Origin: an uncultured Clostridia bacterium
GTDB taxonomy: Bacteria > Bacillota > Clostridia > TANB77 > CAG-508
Reading direction: 5' to 3'
Assembly (NCBI GenBank): GCA_934162925.1
Contig: CAKPJR010000065.1
Location: forward strand, 1 to 5,862
Length of the DNA stretch: 5,862 nucleotides
Part shown: positions 1 through 5,065 of the stretch, piece by piece
Layout of the letters: the number at the start of each line of letters is the position of its first letter
How positions within the stretch are numbered: the stretch's first letter is position 1
Program-made: the position numbers and the translations under genes
The notes under the pieces: generated by a model
Database searches by the model: none
The model's input: the letters and a program-made list of their open reading frames with translations, nothing else
What the model was told of the DNA's origin: nothing

Positions 1-57
1 GACGCATTGTTTGTAAAAATTAATAGTGTTATCTTTGAACAAATTAATGAAAAATAA
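1..57 (+). CDS. C-terminal tail of an unidentified protein (partial)
   Basis: The frame is open from the first base and ends in TAA at 55-57, giving 18 residues that end in NSVIFEQINEK. The start lies outside the window. The tail is too short to assign to a family. Support for a real gene end is the perfect hairpin laid over the stop codon and the terminator about 105 bases downstream, both on the strand expected for a gene running into spoIIM. A chance open frame of this length in AT-rich DNA is also possible. Confidence 0.45.
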   Translation, partial: DALFVKINSVIFEQINEK

Positions 58-70
58 ATTTTTCATTAAT
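43..70 (+). other. Perfect 12-bp hairpin with the stop codon in its loop
   Basis: ATTAATGAAAAA (43-54) pairs base for base with TTTTTCATTAAT (59-70) around a four-base loop, TAAA, whose first three bases are the stop codon of the upstream frame. No T-run follows the right arm; its five T's pair with the A's of the left arm. It could be a weak terminator of the kind in which A- and T-tracts fold together, or an mRNA 3'-end stabiliser. Nearly all pairs are A-T, so stability is modest. Confidence 0.5.
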
Positions 71-162
71 CCGACAAGGAACGAGAAGGTTTAAGTTCGT
101 AATCCGTTTAACATAGATTAATATAATGCATATATTAAATTTGATTAAATATTTTAACTTAC
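71..162. other. Non-coding spacer with a GC-richer island
   Basis: No credible gene is seen here. Bases 71-108 are about 45% GC by hand count (17 of 38), well above the surrounding DNA. The heptamer TAATCCG occurs at 67-73 and again at 100-106, bracketing most of the island. Short complementary pieces (GAAC near 80, GTTC near 96) could form a weak stem. It may be a 3' untranslated region, a small RNA ending at the 163-187 terminator, or a repeat remnant; the sequence does not decide. Confidence 0.3.
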
Positions 163-187
163 AAGAACATATATTGTTCTTTTTTTT
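163..187 (+). terminator. Intrinsic terminator upstream of spoIIM
   Basis: A 7-bp stem, AAGAACA (163-169) with TGTTCTT (175-181), has a five-base loop TATAT and runs straight into an uninterrupted T-run ending at 187. This is the only hairpin in the window with a clear extra U-tract beyond the stem. It should end transcripts from the upstream gene and separate them from spoIIM, implying that spoIIM has its own promoter in the 40 bases that follow. Confidence 0.75.
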
Positions 188-231
188 ATTCTCCTGAATA
201 CAAATTAGGTATAAACTTTTAGGAGGAAAAA

Positions 232-885
232 ATGAACAGAAGATATGAATATAAAAGAAAACAATCTAAAATTAAAGAATTAATAGTATCTCACTTAGAA
301 AACAACATAAAAGAATATACTATAATAAGCATTATATTTTTTATAGGAATTATAATAGGAATTATATTTATTAATAAGACATCAGAAACACAAATTTCTG
401 AAATAAATAATTATATATACACATTCGTACAAGATTTGAAAAATGATAGTAATATAAATGAATTACTATTATTAAAAGATTCACTAAGGAAAAATTGTGT
501 ACTAGCTATATTTTTATGGTTTATGGGATCTACTGTAATAGGAATATCTATTGTATATATAACAATTTGCTTTAGAGGCTTTTGTTTGGGATATACGATT
601 TCTTCAATTATTTCAAGTTATGGACTTGGTAAGGGGATTTTATTTTTGTCTTCAACAATTCTTTTACAAAATATATTATTTATTCCGTGCATAATAGTTT
701 TAGCAGTTAGTGGAATGAAATTGCACAACTCAATAATGAAAGATAAAAGAAGAGAAAATATAAAATTAGAAATTTTAAGACATACTATTATTTCTTTATT
801 TATATTATTTATCTTGATTTTTTCTTCATTTGTAGAGGTATATGTGTCAAAGAATTTATTAATAAGCATTGTAAAGTATCTATAA
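232..885 (+). CDS. spoIIM: Stage II sporulation protein M (SpoIIM)
   Basis: The product is a 217-residue integral membrane protein. In the known family, SpoIIM anchors the SpoIID-SpoIIM-SpoIIP peptidoglycan-degrading machine that drives engulfment of the forespore, acting in the mother-cell membrane. The sequence shows a short basic N-terminus, then about five hydrophobic segments near residues 29-48, 88-110, 114-130, 135-161 and 184-206. The signature region FRGFCLGYTISSII (114-127), followed by KGILFLSSTILLQN and IPCII, matches the conserved FxGFxLGFTI...KGILF...QNIxxIPC pattern of SpoIIM. Length is normal for the family. The start is ATG 232, with AGGAGG at 221-226 five bases upstream. A terminator just upstream and a promoter downstream suggest a single-gene unit. 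No mother-cell sigma factor site is clear enough to annotate. The gene is the main evidence for an endospore-forming host. Confidence 0.92.
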   Translation: MNRRYEYKRKQSKIKELIVSHLENNIKEYTIISIIFFIGIIIGIIFINKTSETQISEINNYIYTFVQDLKNDSNINELLLLKDSLRKNCVLAIFLWFMGSTVIGISIVYITICFRGFCLGYTISSIISSYGLGKGILFLSSTILLQNILFIPCIIVLAVSGMKLHNSIMKDKRRENIKLEILRHTIISLFILFILIFSSFVEVYVSKNLLISIVKYL

Positions 886-920
886 GAAAATACAAATTAC
901 TTATAAAATAATAAAAAAGA

Positions 921-949
921 TTGCTTTTTGTTATTTAAAACTATATAAT
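921..949 (+). promoter_or_regulatory. Predicted sigma-A promoter for glmM
   Basis: A perfect -10 box TATAAT (944-949) lies 17 bases after TTGCTT (921-926), which keeps the TTG of the -35 consensus. Expected initiation near 956 gives a leader of about 14 bases before the glmM ribosome binding site. The -35 overlaps the right arm of a weak A/T hairpin (AAAAAG 914-919, loop ATTG, CTTTTT 924-929) that may be a poor terminator for spoIIM. Confidence 0.6.
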
Positions 950-969
950 AAATAAGAAATTTATTATAT

Positions 970-974
970 GGAGG
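970..974 (+). promoter_or_regulatory. Ribosome binding site fixing the TTG start of glmM
   Basis: GGAGG (970-974) is eight bases before TTG 983. The in-frame ATG at 968 overlaps this Shine-Dalgarno sequence and has none of its own, so it cannot be the usual start. Starting at TTG gives MRKYFGTDGIRR, the normal N-terminus of GlmM. Confidence 0.85.
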
Positions 975-982
975 TTATAACG

Positions 983-2349
983 TTGAGAAAGTATTTTGGA
1001 ACAGATGGAATTAGAAGAATTGCAAATACAGAACTTACACCAGAATTAGTATATAAAGTGGCGAAAGCAGGAGCGTATGTGCTATCAAAACACTCAGATC
1101 ATGCACCAACAATTTTAATAGGAAGAGATACGCGACTTTCTGGAACTTTAATAGAAAGCGCTATGACAGCAGGCTTTTTAAGTTATGGTGCTAATGTGAA
1201 ATTATTAGGAGTTATGCCAACACCAGCAGTAGCATATTTGACCAAAAAATTAAAAGCAGATGCAAGTGTTGTAATATCTGCATCACATAACACGTTTGAA
1301 TTCAATGGAGTAAAATATTTTAGTAATAAAGGAATGAAAATATCTGATGAAATAGAAGAAGAAATAGAAGAAGTTATGGATTCACGGAAAAATTGATGAA
1401 CTTAATGCTGTACATAATAAAATAGGAGTATCAGAGGACGGTACATATTTAATAGATGAATATGTATGCTTATTTAGAAGAATATTTGAAGATAATATAG
1501 AAGAACATTTAAGGGATGATTTTGTTGTAGGATTAGATGTGGCAAATGGAGCAACATATAAAGTAGCAGAAGAAGTATTTAAAAAATTAGGTATAAAATA
1601 TAAAATAATAAACAATAATCCTGATGGAATAAATATAAATGAAAATTGTGGATCTACTCATTTAGAAGGATTAAAGCAATTTGTAAAAGATAATAATCTA
1701 AGTTTAGGAATTGCGTATGATGGCGATGGAGATAGATGCTTAGCAGTAGACGAAAACGGAAATGAAATAGATGGAGATATTCTTCTTGCAATATTCTCAA
1801 AATATCTACAAGAAAAAGGAAAATTGAATAAAGATACATTAGTAGCTACTATAATGAGCAATATGGGATTGAATAAATTTGCTGAAACAAATAACTTAAA
1901 TTTAAAGCAAACCAAAGTTGGAGATAGATATGTATTAGAAGAAATGTTAAAAAATGGATATAATTTAGGAGGAGAACAATCAGGACATATAATTATGCTA
2001 GATTATAATCCAACTGGAGATCGGAATATTAACTTCTTTAATGTTAATACAAATTTTATTAGAAAAAAATGTTTCATTATCAGAACTTTGTGGTATAATA
2101 CAAATATATCCACAGGTTTTGCTAAATGCAAAAGTTAACAGCAACAAAAAGAATAATTATAAAGATGATAAAGAGATACAAAATAAAATTAATGAAATAG
2201 AAAAAGAATTCTCAAATGAGGGAAGAGTTGTAATAAGACCTTCTGGGACAGAACCATTGATAAGGGTTATGATAGAAGGTAAAGAACAAGAATATATAAC
2301 TAAAAAAGCTAAAGAAATAGCAGAATTAATAGAAAATAGGTTAAAATAA
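983..2349 (+). CDS. glmM: Phosphoglucosamine mutase GlmM, interrupted by two +1 frameshifts
   Basis: GlmM converts glucosamine-6-phosphate to glucosamine-1-phosphate in the cytoplasm, an essential step toward UDP-GlcNAc and peptidoglycan. Three frames encode it: 983-1384, 1386-2021 and 2023-2349. Joined, they give 454 residues, a normal family length. Every key site is present: N-terminal KYFGTDGIR; active-site SASHN (99-103), with Ser101 the expected phosphoserine; metal-binding DGDGDR (246-251); sugar-binding GGEQSG (329-334); phosphate-binding RPSGTEP (418-424). At both breaks the zero frame reads CGG and the protein resumes at the overlapping GGA: DS-C-GGA at 1382-1388 and GD-C-GGA at 2019-2025. 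Without shifting, translation stops at 1394-1396 after 137 residues. The lack of other damage argues against a decayed pseudogene. Alternatives are programmed or forced frameshifting at CGG, or sequence errors. Start is TTG 983. The small membrane protein follows 37 bases downstream, probably cotranscribed. Confidence 0.93.
1382..1399 (+). other. Frameshift site 1 in glmM (TCA CGG A)
   Basis: The upstream frame reads GAT TCA CGG AAA AAT TGA TGA, with stops at 1394-1396 and 1397-1399. Skipping the C at 1385 gives GAT TCA GGA AAA ATT GAT GAA, encoding DSGKIDE, which fits the GlmM family at this point. There is no homopolymer at the extra base to invite an indel error. There is no convincing Shine-Dalgarno-like stimulator just upstream. 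Confidence 0.85.
2016..2025 (+). other. Frameshift site 2 in glmM (GAT CGG A)
   Basis: The upstream frame reads ACT GGA GAT CGG AAT ATT and ends at TAA 2136-2138 with a non-GlmM tail. Skipping C 2022 gives ACT GGA GAT GGA ATA TTA ACT, encoding TGDGILT, the conserved GlmM motif in which the second Gly is nearly invariant. GGAG at 2016-2019 resembles a Shine-Dalgarno core but is also required by the Gly-Asp codons, so its role is uncertain. Confidence 0.88.
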
Positions 2350-2386
2350 GGGAAAAACCCTAATAAAATACAAAGGAGGAAAAAAC

Positions 2387-2728
2387 ATGTACATTTTTGA
2401 TGTAACAAACCCAATGACATTAGTATTATTACTTGCAGCTACAGTTCTTTTAATATTTTTAGGAAAGGAAATTAAAAAACCACATGCTCCAGCAATTGCA
2501 TTAATATTCTTTTTAATATTAGTAGTAATTCACAGTGTACAAATGACGATGATACCAGAAGTAAATCATGATGAAATTCGTTCTACATTATTAGGATGCT
2601 TAAGTGTAGACTTAATAATGATATTTATAACATTTTTTGGATATTTATGGGTTGACGATATTGCAGCAAGATTTTATAAAAAGAAAAGTATTGACAATAG
2701 TTTAGATTGGTTTTGGAATAAAGTTTAG
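2387..2728 (+). CDS. Small three-helix membrane protein of unknown function
   Basis: The product is 113 residues and I do not recognise its family. Hydrophobic segments lie near residues 11-25, 34-52 and 68-88, followed by a basic stretch (KKK at 98-100) and an aromatic tail LDWFWNKV. A polar loop with acidic and histidine residues (PEVNHDEIR, 57-65) sits between helices 2 and 3. There are no recognisable catalytic motifs or lipobox. The start is well supported: AAAGGAGG at 2372-2379, about seven bases before ATG 2387. It begins 37 bases after glmM with no terminator between, so it is probably transcribed with glmM, and a strong hairpin follows its TAG stop. A link to envelope biology would be inference from position only. 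Confidence 0.85.
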   Translation: MYIFDVTNPMTLVLLLAATVLLIFLGKEIKKPHAPAIALIFFLILVVIHSVQMTMIPEVNHDEIRSTLLGCLSVDLIMIFITFFGYLWVDDIAARFYKKKSIDNSLDWFWNKV

Positions 2729-2740
2729 TAAACAACAAGC

Positions 2741-2778
2741 AAAATAGCAGGTTTTAAGGAATTAAAACTTGCTATTTT
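2741..2778 (+). terminator. Long GGAA-loop hairpin, probable terminator
   Basis: AAAATAGCAGGTTTTAA (2741-2757) pairs with TTAAAACTTGCTATTTT (2762-2778) over 17 positions, with one G-T wobble and a GGAA tetraloop of the stable GNRA type. The terminal TTTT is paired with the A's at the 5' base; little free U-tract follows. It probably ends the glmM operon. The symmetrical A/T base could also act on the opposite strand. Confidence 0.65.
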
Positions 2779-2797
2779 AGTATGGTTATGATAAAAT
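2769..2797 (+). promoter_or_regulatory. Candidate promoter for metG
   Basis: TTGCTA (2769-2774) and TAAAAT (2792-2797) are separated by 17 bases, matching the -35 and -10 consensus at four and five of six positions. Initiation near 2804 would leave about 16 bases before GGAGGA. The -35 lies inside the right arm of the preceding hairpin. In DNA this AT-rich, such matches also arise by chance. No T-box leader fits in the space. Confidence 0.4.
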
Positions 2798-2832
2798 TTG
2801 ATATTATATTATTAACAATGGAGGAATAATTA

Positions 2833-4419
2833 ATGAGTAAAAATATTTTAATAGGTGGAGCTTGGCCTTATGCAAACAATTCTTTACACTTAGGACATTT
2901 AGCAGGTCTAATATCTGGTGATATTTTAGCACGTTATCATAGAATAAAAGGAGATAATGTACTTTATGTATCTGGTACAGACTGCCATGGAACTCCAATA
3001 ACAGAAAGAGCAAAAAAAGAGGGAAGAACAGCAAAAGAAATAGCAGAGCAATATCACGAGGAATTTTCTAAAACTTTCAAAGCAATGGATTTTTCTTATG
3101 ATTTATATTCAAAAACAGAAACAGATTATCACGCTAAAAAAGTTCAAGAGATATTTAAAAAACTATATGATAATGGATATATATATGAAAAAATTGAACC
3201 ACAAGCATATTGCGAAAAATGCAATAAATTTTTACAGGATAGAGAAATACAAATTAAATGTCCAGAGTGTGGCGAAATAACAAAAGCAGATCAATGTGAT
3301 AATTGTGGACATACTCCAACAGTGGAGGAATTAAAAGATGGTGTTTGCTTAGTTTGCGGAAGCAAAGCTATAGAAAAAGACAACAAAAATTTATATTTTG
3401 CTTTATCTAAATTTCAAGATATTATCCAAGCAAACACAGATAAATGTAAACAGTTTTGGAGATTAAATGCAAGAAATGAAACAGAAAAATATTTAAAACA
3501 AGGATTAAAAGATAGAGCAGTAACAAGAGATTTAGACTGGGGAATAGAAATACCTCTTCCAGGATATGAATCTAAAAGAATGTATGTATGGATAGAAGCT
3601 GTACTTGGATATTTAACGGATACAATGAAGTTAGCAGAAGAAAACGGATTTAGCTGGGAAGACTTTTGGAAAGAAGGCCATAATAATAAAATATATATGT
3701 GCCATGGAAAAGATAATATTGTATTCCACAGTATAATTTTTAATGGATTGTTGGCTGGACTAGAGGACAATTTCCATTTGGTAGATGTAATAGTTTCTAC
3801 AGAATATTTAAATATAAATGATGAAAAAATATCAAAAAGCAAAGGAAATGGCATTACAGCTCTAGAAATGTTAGAGAAATATAATACAGACTCATTAAGA
3901 TTCCATATTATAAACAATGGACCAGAAAAGAAAGATACAAACTTTACAATTGAAGAATTTGAAAGAACACACAATAACGAAATATTAAATAAATTTGGAA
4001 ACCTAGTAAATAGAACATTAAGATTTAAAGAATTAACACAAATACCAAATGGTAAATTAGATGAACAAGCAAAAGCAGAGATAGAAAAAACATACAAAGA
4101 GGTTTCAAACTTAATAGAAAACCTAGAATTTAGGGCTGCAACTGAAAAAGTTATGGAGCTTGTAGAATATGCAAATAAATTTTATGATGAAAGTAAACCT
4201 TGGATTCAAAAGAAAGAAGATATAGAAGGATTTAATAACACAATATATACATGTGCAGTAATTATAGCAAACTTATCTAATTTATTTGAACCATTTATGC
4301 CAAAAGCATGCAAAAAAATAAGAGAATACTTGAAAATACAAAATCCACAATGGACTTTTACATCAATAGAAGATGGCATAAAATTAGAAAATATAGAACC
4401 ATTATTTAGTAGAATATAA
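2833..4419 (+). CDS. metG: Methionyl-tRNA synthetase
   Basis: MetG is a cytoplasmic class I enzyme that charges tRNA(Met) and initiator tRNA with methionine using ATP. The 528-residue protein shows the N-terminal signature GGAWPYANNSLHLGH with the HIGH-type motif HLGH (19-22), and KISKS (332-336) as the KMSKS loop. The connective insertion has four CxxC knuckles at Cys127/130, 143/146, 155/158 and 172/175, placing it with the four-knuckle, E. coli-like MetRS class. The anticodon-binding helical domain follows and ends in KLENIEPLFSRI. At 528 residues it lacks the C-terminal OB-fold (EMAP-II/Trbp111-like) tRNA-binding domain found in longer family members such as that of Bacillus subtilis; shorter forms without it are known. 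The start is ATG 2833 with GGAGGA at 2820-2825. Hairpins on both sides suggest a single-gene unit. The five CGG trinucleotides outside the glmM shift sites include three inside this gene, all out of frame. Confidence 0.98.
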   Translation: MSKNILIGGAWPYANNSLHLGHLAGLISGDILARYHRIKGDNVLYVSGTDCHGTPITERAKKEGRTAKEIAEQYHEEFSKTFKAMDFSYDLYSKTETDYHAKKVQEIFKKLYDNGYIYEKIEPQAYCEKCNKFLQDREIQIKCPECGEITKADQCDNCGHTPTVEELKDGVCLVCGSKAIEKDNKNLYFALSKFQDIIQANTDKCKQFWRLNARNETEKYLKQGLKDRAVTRDLDWGIEIPLPGYESKRMYVWIEAVLGYLTDTMKLAEENGFSWEDFWKEGHNNKIYMCHGKDNIVFHSIIFNGLLAGLEDNFHLVDVIVSTEYLNINDEKISKSKGNGITALEMLEKYNTDSLRFHIINNGPEKKDTNFTIEEFERTHNNEILNKFGNLVNRTLRFKELTQIPNGKLDEQAKAEIEKTYKEVSNLIENLEFRAATEKVMELVEYANKFYDESKPWIQKKEDIEGFNNTIYTCAVIIANLSNLFEPFMPKACKKIREYLKIQNPQWTFTSIEDGIKLENIEPLFSRI

Positions 4420-4427
4420 ATAAACTA

Positions 4428-4457
4428 TTGAAAAGAATATAAAAATCATGCTAAAAT
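4428..4457 (+). promoter_or_regulatory. Candidate promoter for the kinase-nadD pair
   Basis: TTGAAA (4428-4433) and TAAAAT (4452-4457), each five of six to consensus, are 18 bases apart. The -10 lies largely in the loop of the hairpin at 4441-4472. Initiation near 4464 would make a short leader carrying only part of the right arm, so the kinase transcript would not form the hairpin. Chance matches are common in this composition. Confidence 0.4.
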
Positions 4458-4472
4458 AAAAGCATGATTTTT
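4441..4472 (+). terminator. Hairpin terminator after metG
   Basis: AAAAATCATGCT (4441-4452) and AGCATGATTTTT (4461-4472) are perfect 12-bp complements around the eight-base loop AAAATAAA. The five T's at the 3' edge serve as the U-tract, with matching A's at the 5' edge, so the element could work in both directions. It ends only nine bases before the ribosome binding site of the next gene. Confidence 0.65.
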
Positions 4473-4480
4473 ATATTGTG

Positions 4481-4486
4481 AAGGTG
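4481..4486 (+). promoter_or_regulatory. Ribosome binding site of the kinase gene
   Basis: AAGGTG (4481-4486) lies six bases before ATG 4493. An upstream in-frame GTG at 4478 would add five residues (MKVKK) but overlaps this site and has no Shine-Dalgarno of its own, so ATG 4493 is preferred. Confidence 0.65.
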
Positions 4487-4492
4487 AAGAAA

Positions 4493-5056
4493 ATGAAAGA
4501 TACAATAATAATAGTAGAAGGACCACAAGGGGCTGGAAAAACAACATTTACAAACTATTTAAGAGAAAAAATGAGTGCAACAGATTTATATAGATTAACA
4601 GGAATAAAAGATAAAACTGAAGAAGGTCACAAAAAAATAGAAAAGAAATATCTAAAATTATTAGAGTATATAGAAGCATGTGAAGATGTGAATATGATTT
4701 TTGATAGAACATTTTTTACAGAAGAAATATATGGCAGACTAGGGTATAAGCCATATTCTTTTGATGACACATATAAAATGCTATTAGAAAAACTAGACAA
4801 TTTAGACTTTAATATATATTTAGTAATTCTATATTTAGAAGATACATCAGTATTTGAAAAACGTATAAAAAGGGATAAACATCAATATCAGGCATTTAAT
4901 GTAGAAAGTAGCATAAAACAACAAAACGAATACTTAAAACTAGCAGATGAAGTAGAAAAAGATGCAAAAAATATTAAAGTAATAAGATTTAATGCAGACA
5001 ATAATGAAACATTTACAAAACAAATAGATGAACAATTTGGATATTTATTTAAATAA
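4493..5056 (+). CDS. P-loop kinase, thymidylate/deoxynucleoside kinase-like
   Basis: From ATG 4493 the product is 187 residues. A Walker A motif GPQGAGKTT (10-18) follows the first beta strand (DTIIIVE). DRTFFTEEIYGRLG (71-84) has the DR...E.xYG form of thymidylate- and deoxynucleoside-kinase-like enzymes, where the DR pair contacts the phosphate acceptor. KRIKRDK (123-129) after the strand YLVILYLE fits the arginine-bearing lid. Fold and chemistry, phosphate transfer from ATP to a nucleoside or nucleotide, are well supported; the acceptor is not. It is shorter than most bacterial Tmk proteins and has an unusual segment at 31-45 (DLYRLTGIKDKTEEG), so it is probably not the housekeeping Tmk. 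nadD begins nine bases after its stop, so the two are very likely cotranslated, which leaves a nucleotide or NAD-precursor salvage role open. Confidence 0.8.
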   Translation: MKDTIIIVEGPQGAGKTTFTNYLREKMSATDLYRLTGIKDKTEEGHKKIEKKYLKLLEYIEACEDVNMIFDRTFFTEEIYGRLGYKPYSFDDTYKMLLEKLDNLDFNIYLVILYLEDTSVFEKRIKRDKHQYQAFNVESSIKQQNEYLKLADEVEKDAKNIKVIRFNADNNETFTKQIDEQFGYLFK

Positions 5057-5065
5057 AGGATGGTT

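Noticed and set aside
197..215. Possible sigma-E-like (AATACAAA) or sigma-A-like (TATAAA) promoter for spoIIM
   Set aside because: The sigma-E-like match lacks a fitting -35, and the TATAAA at 210-215 would start transcription inside the Shine-Dalgarno sequence. spoIIM is expected to be mother-cell regulated, but the site is not clear.
968..982. ATG 968 as the glmM start
   Set aside because: It overlaps the GGAGG ribosome binding site and adds MEVIT, which is not part of the GlmM N-terminus; TTG 983 fits spacing and homology.
983..2349. glmM as an ordinary pseudogene
   Set aside because: Two frame breaks normally suggest decay, but all catalytic motifs are intact across three frames, the gene is normally essential, the promoter and ribosome binding site are good, and both breaks share the same C|GGA form. 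It cannot be fully excluded without reads and a full genome.
2349..2361. AGGG-AAAAA-CCCT mini-hairpin after glmM
   Set aside because: Only four base pairs with no T-run; too weak to be a terminator, and the next gene begins 37 bases after the glmM stop.
2779..2832. T-box or other riboswitch leader for metG
   Set aside because: The space between the upstream hairpin and metG is about 54 bases, with no T-box sequence or alternative hairpins.
3098..3280. Short + strand frame of 60 codons inside metG
   Set aside because: It lies in another frame of metG and has no start signal or recognisable product.
3414..4097. Long open frame of 227 codons on the minus strand inside metG
   Set aside because: It is an antisense shadow of a strongly conserved gene, with no ribosome binding site and a low-complexity composition that mirrors metG codons. 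The other minus-strand frames within spoIIM, glmM, the small membrane gene and the 3' end are rejected for the same reason.
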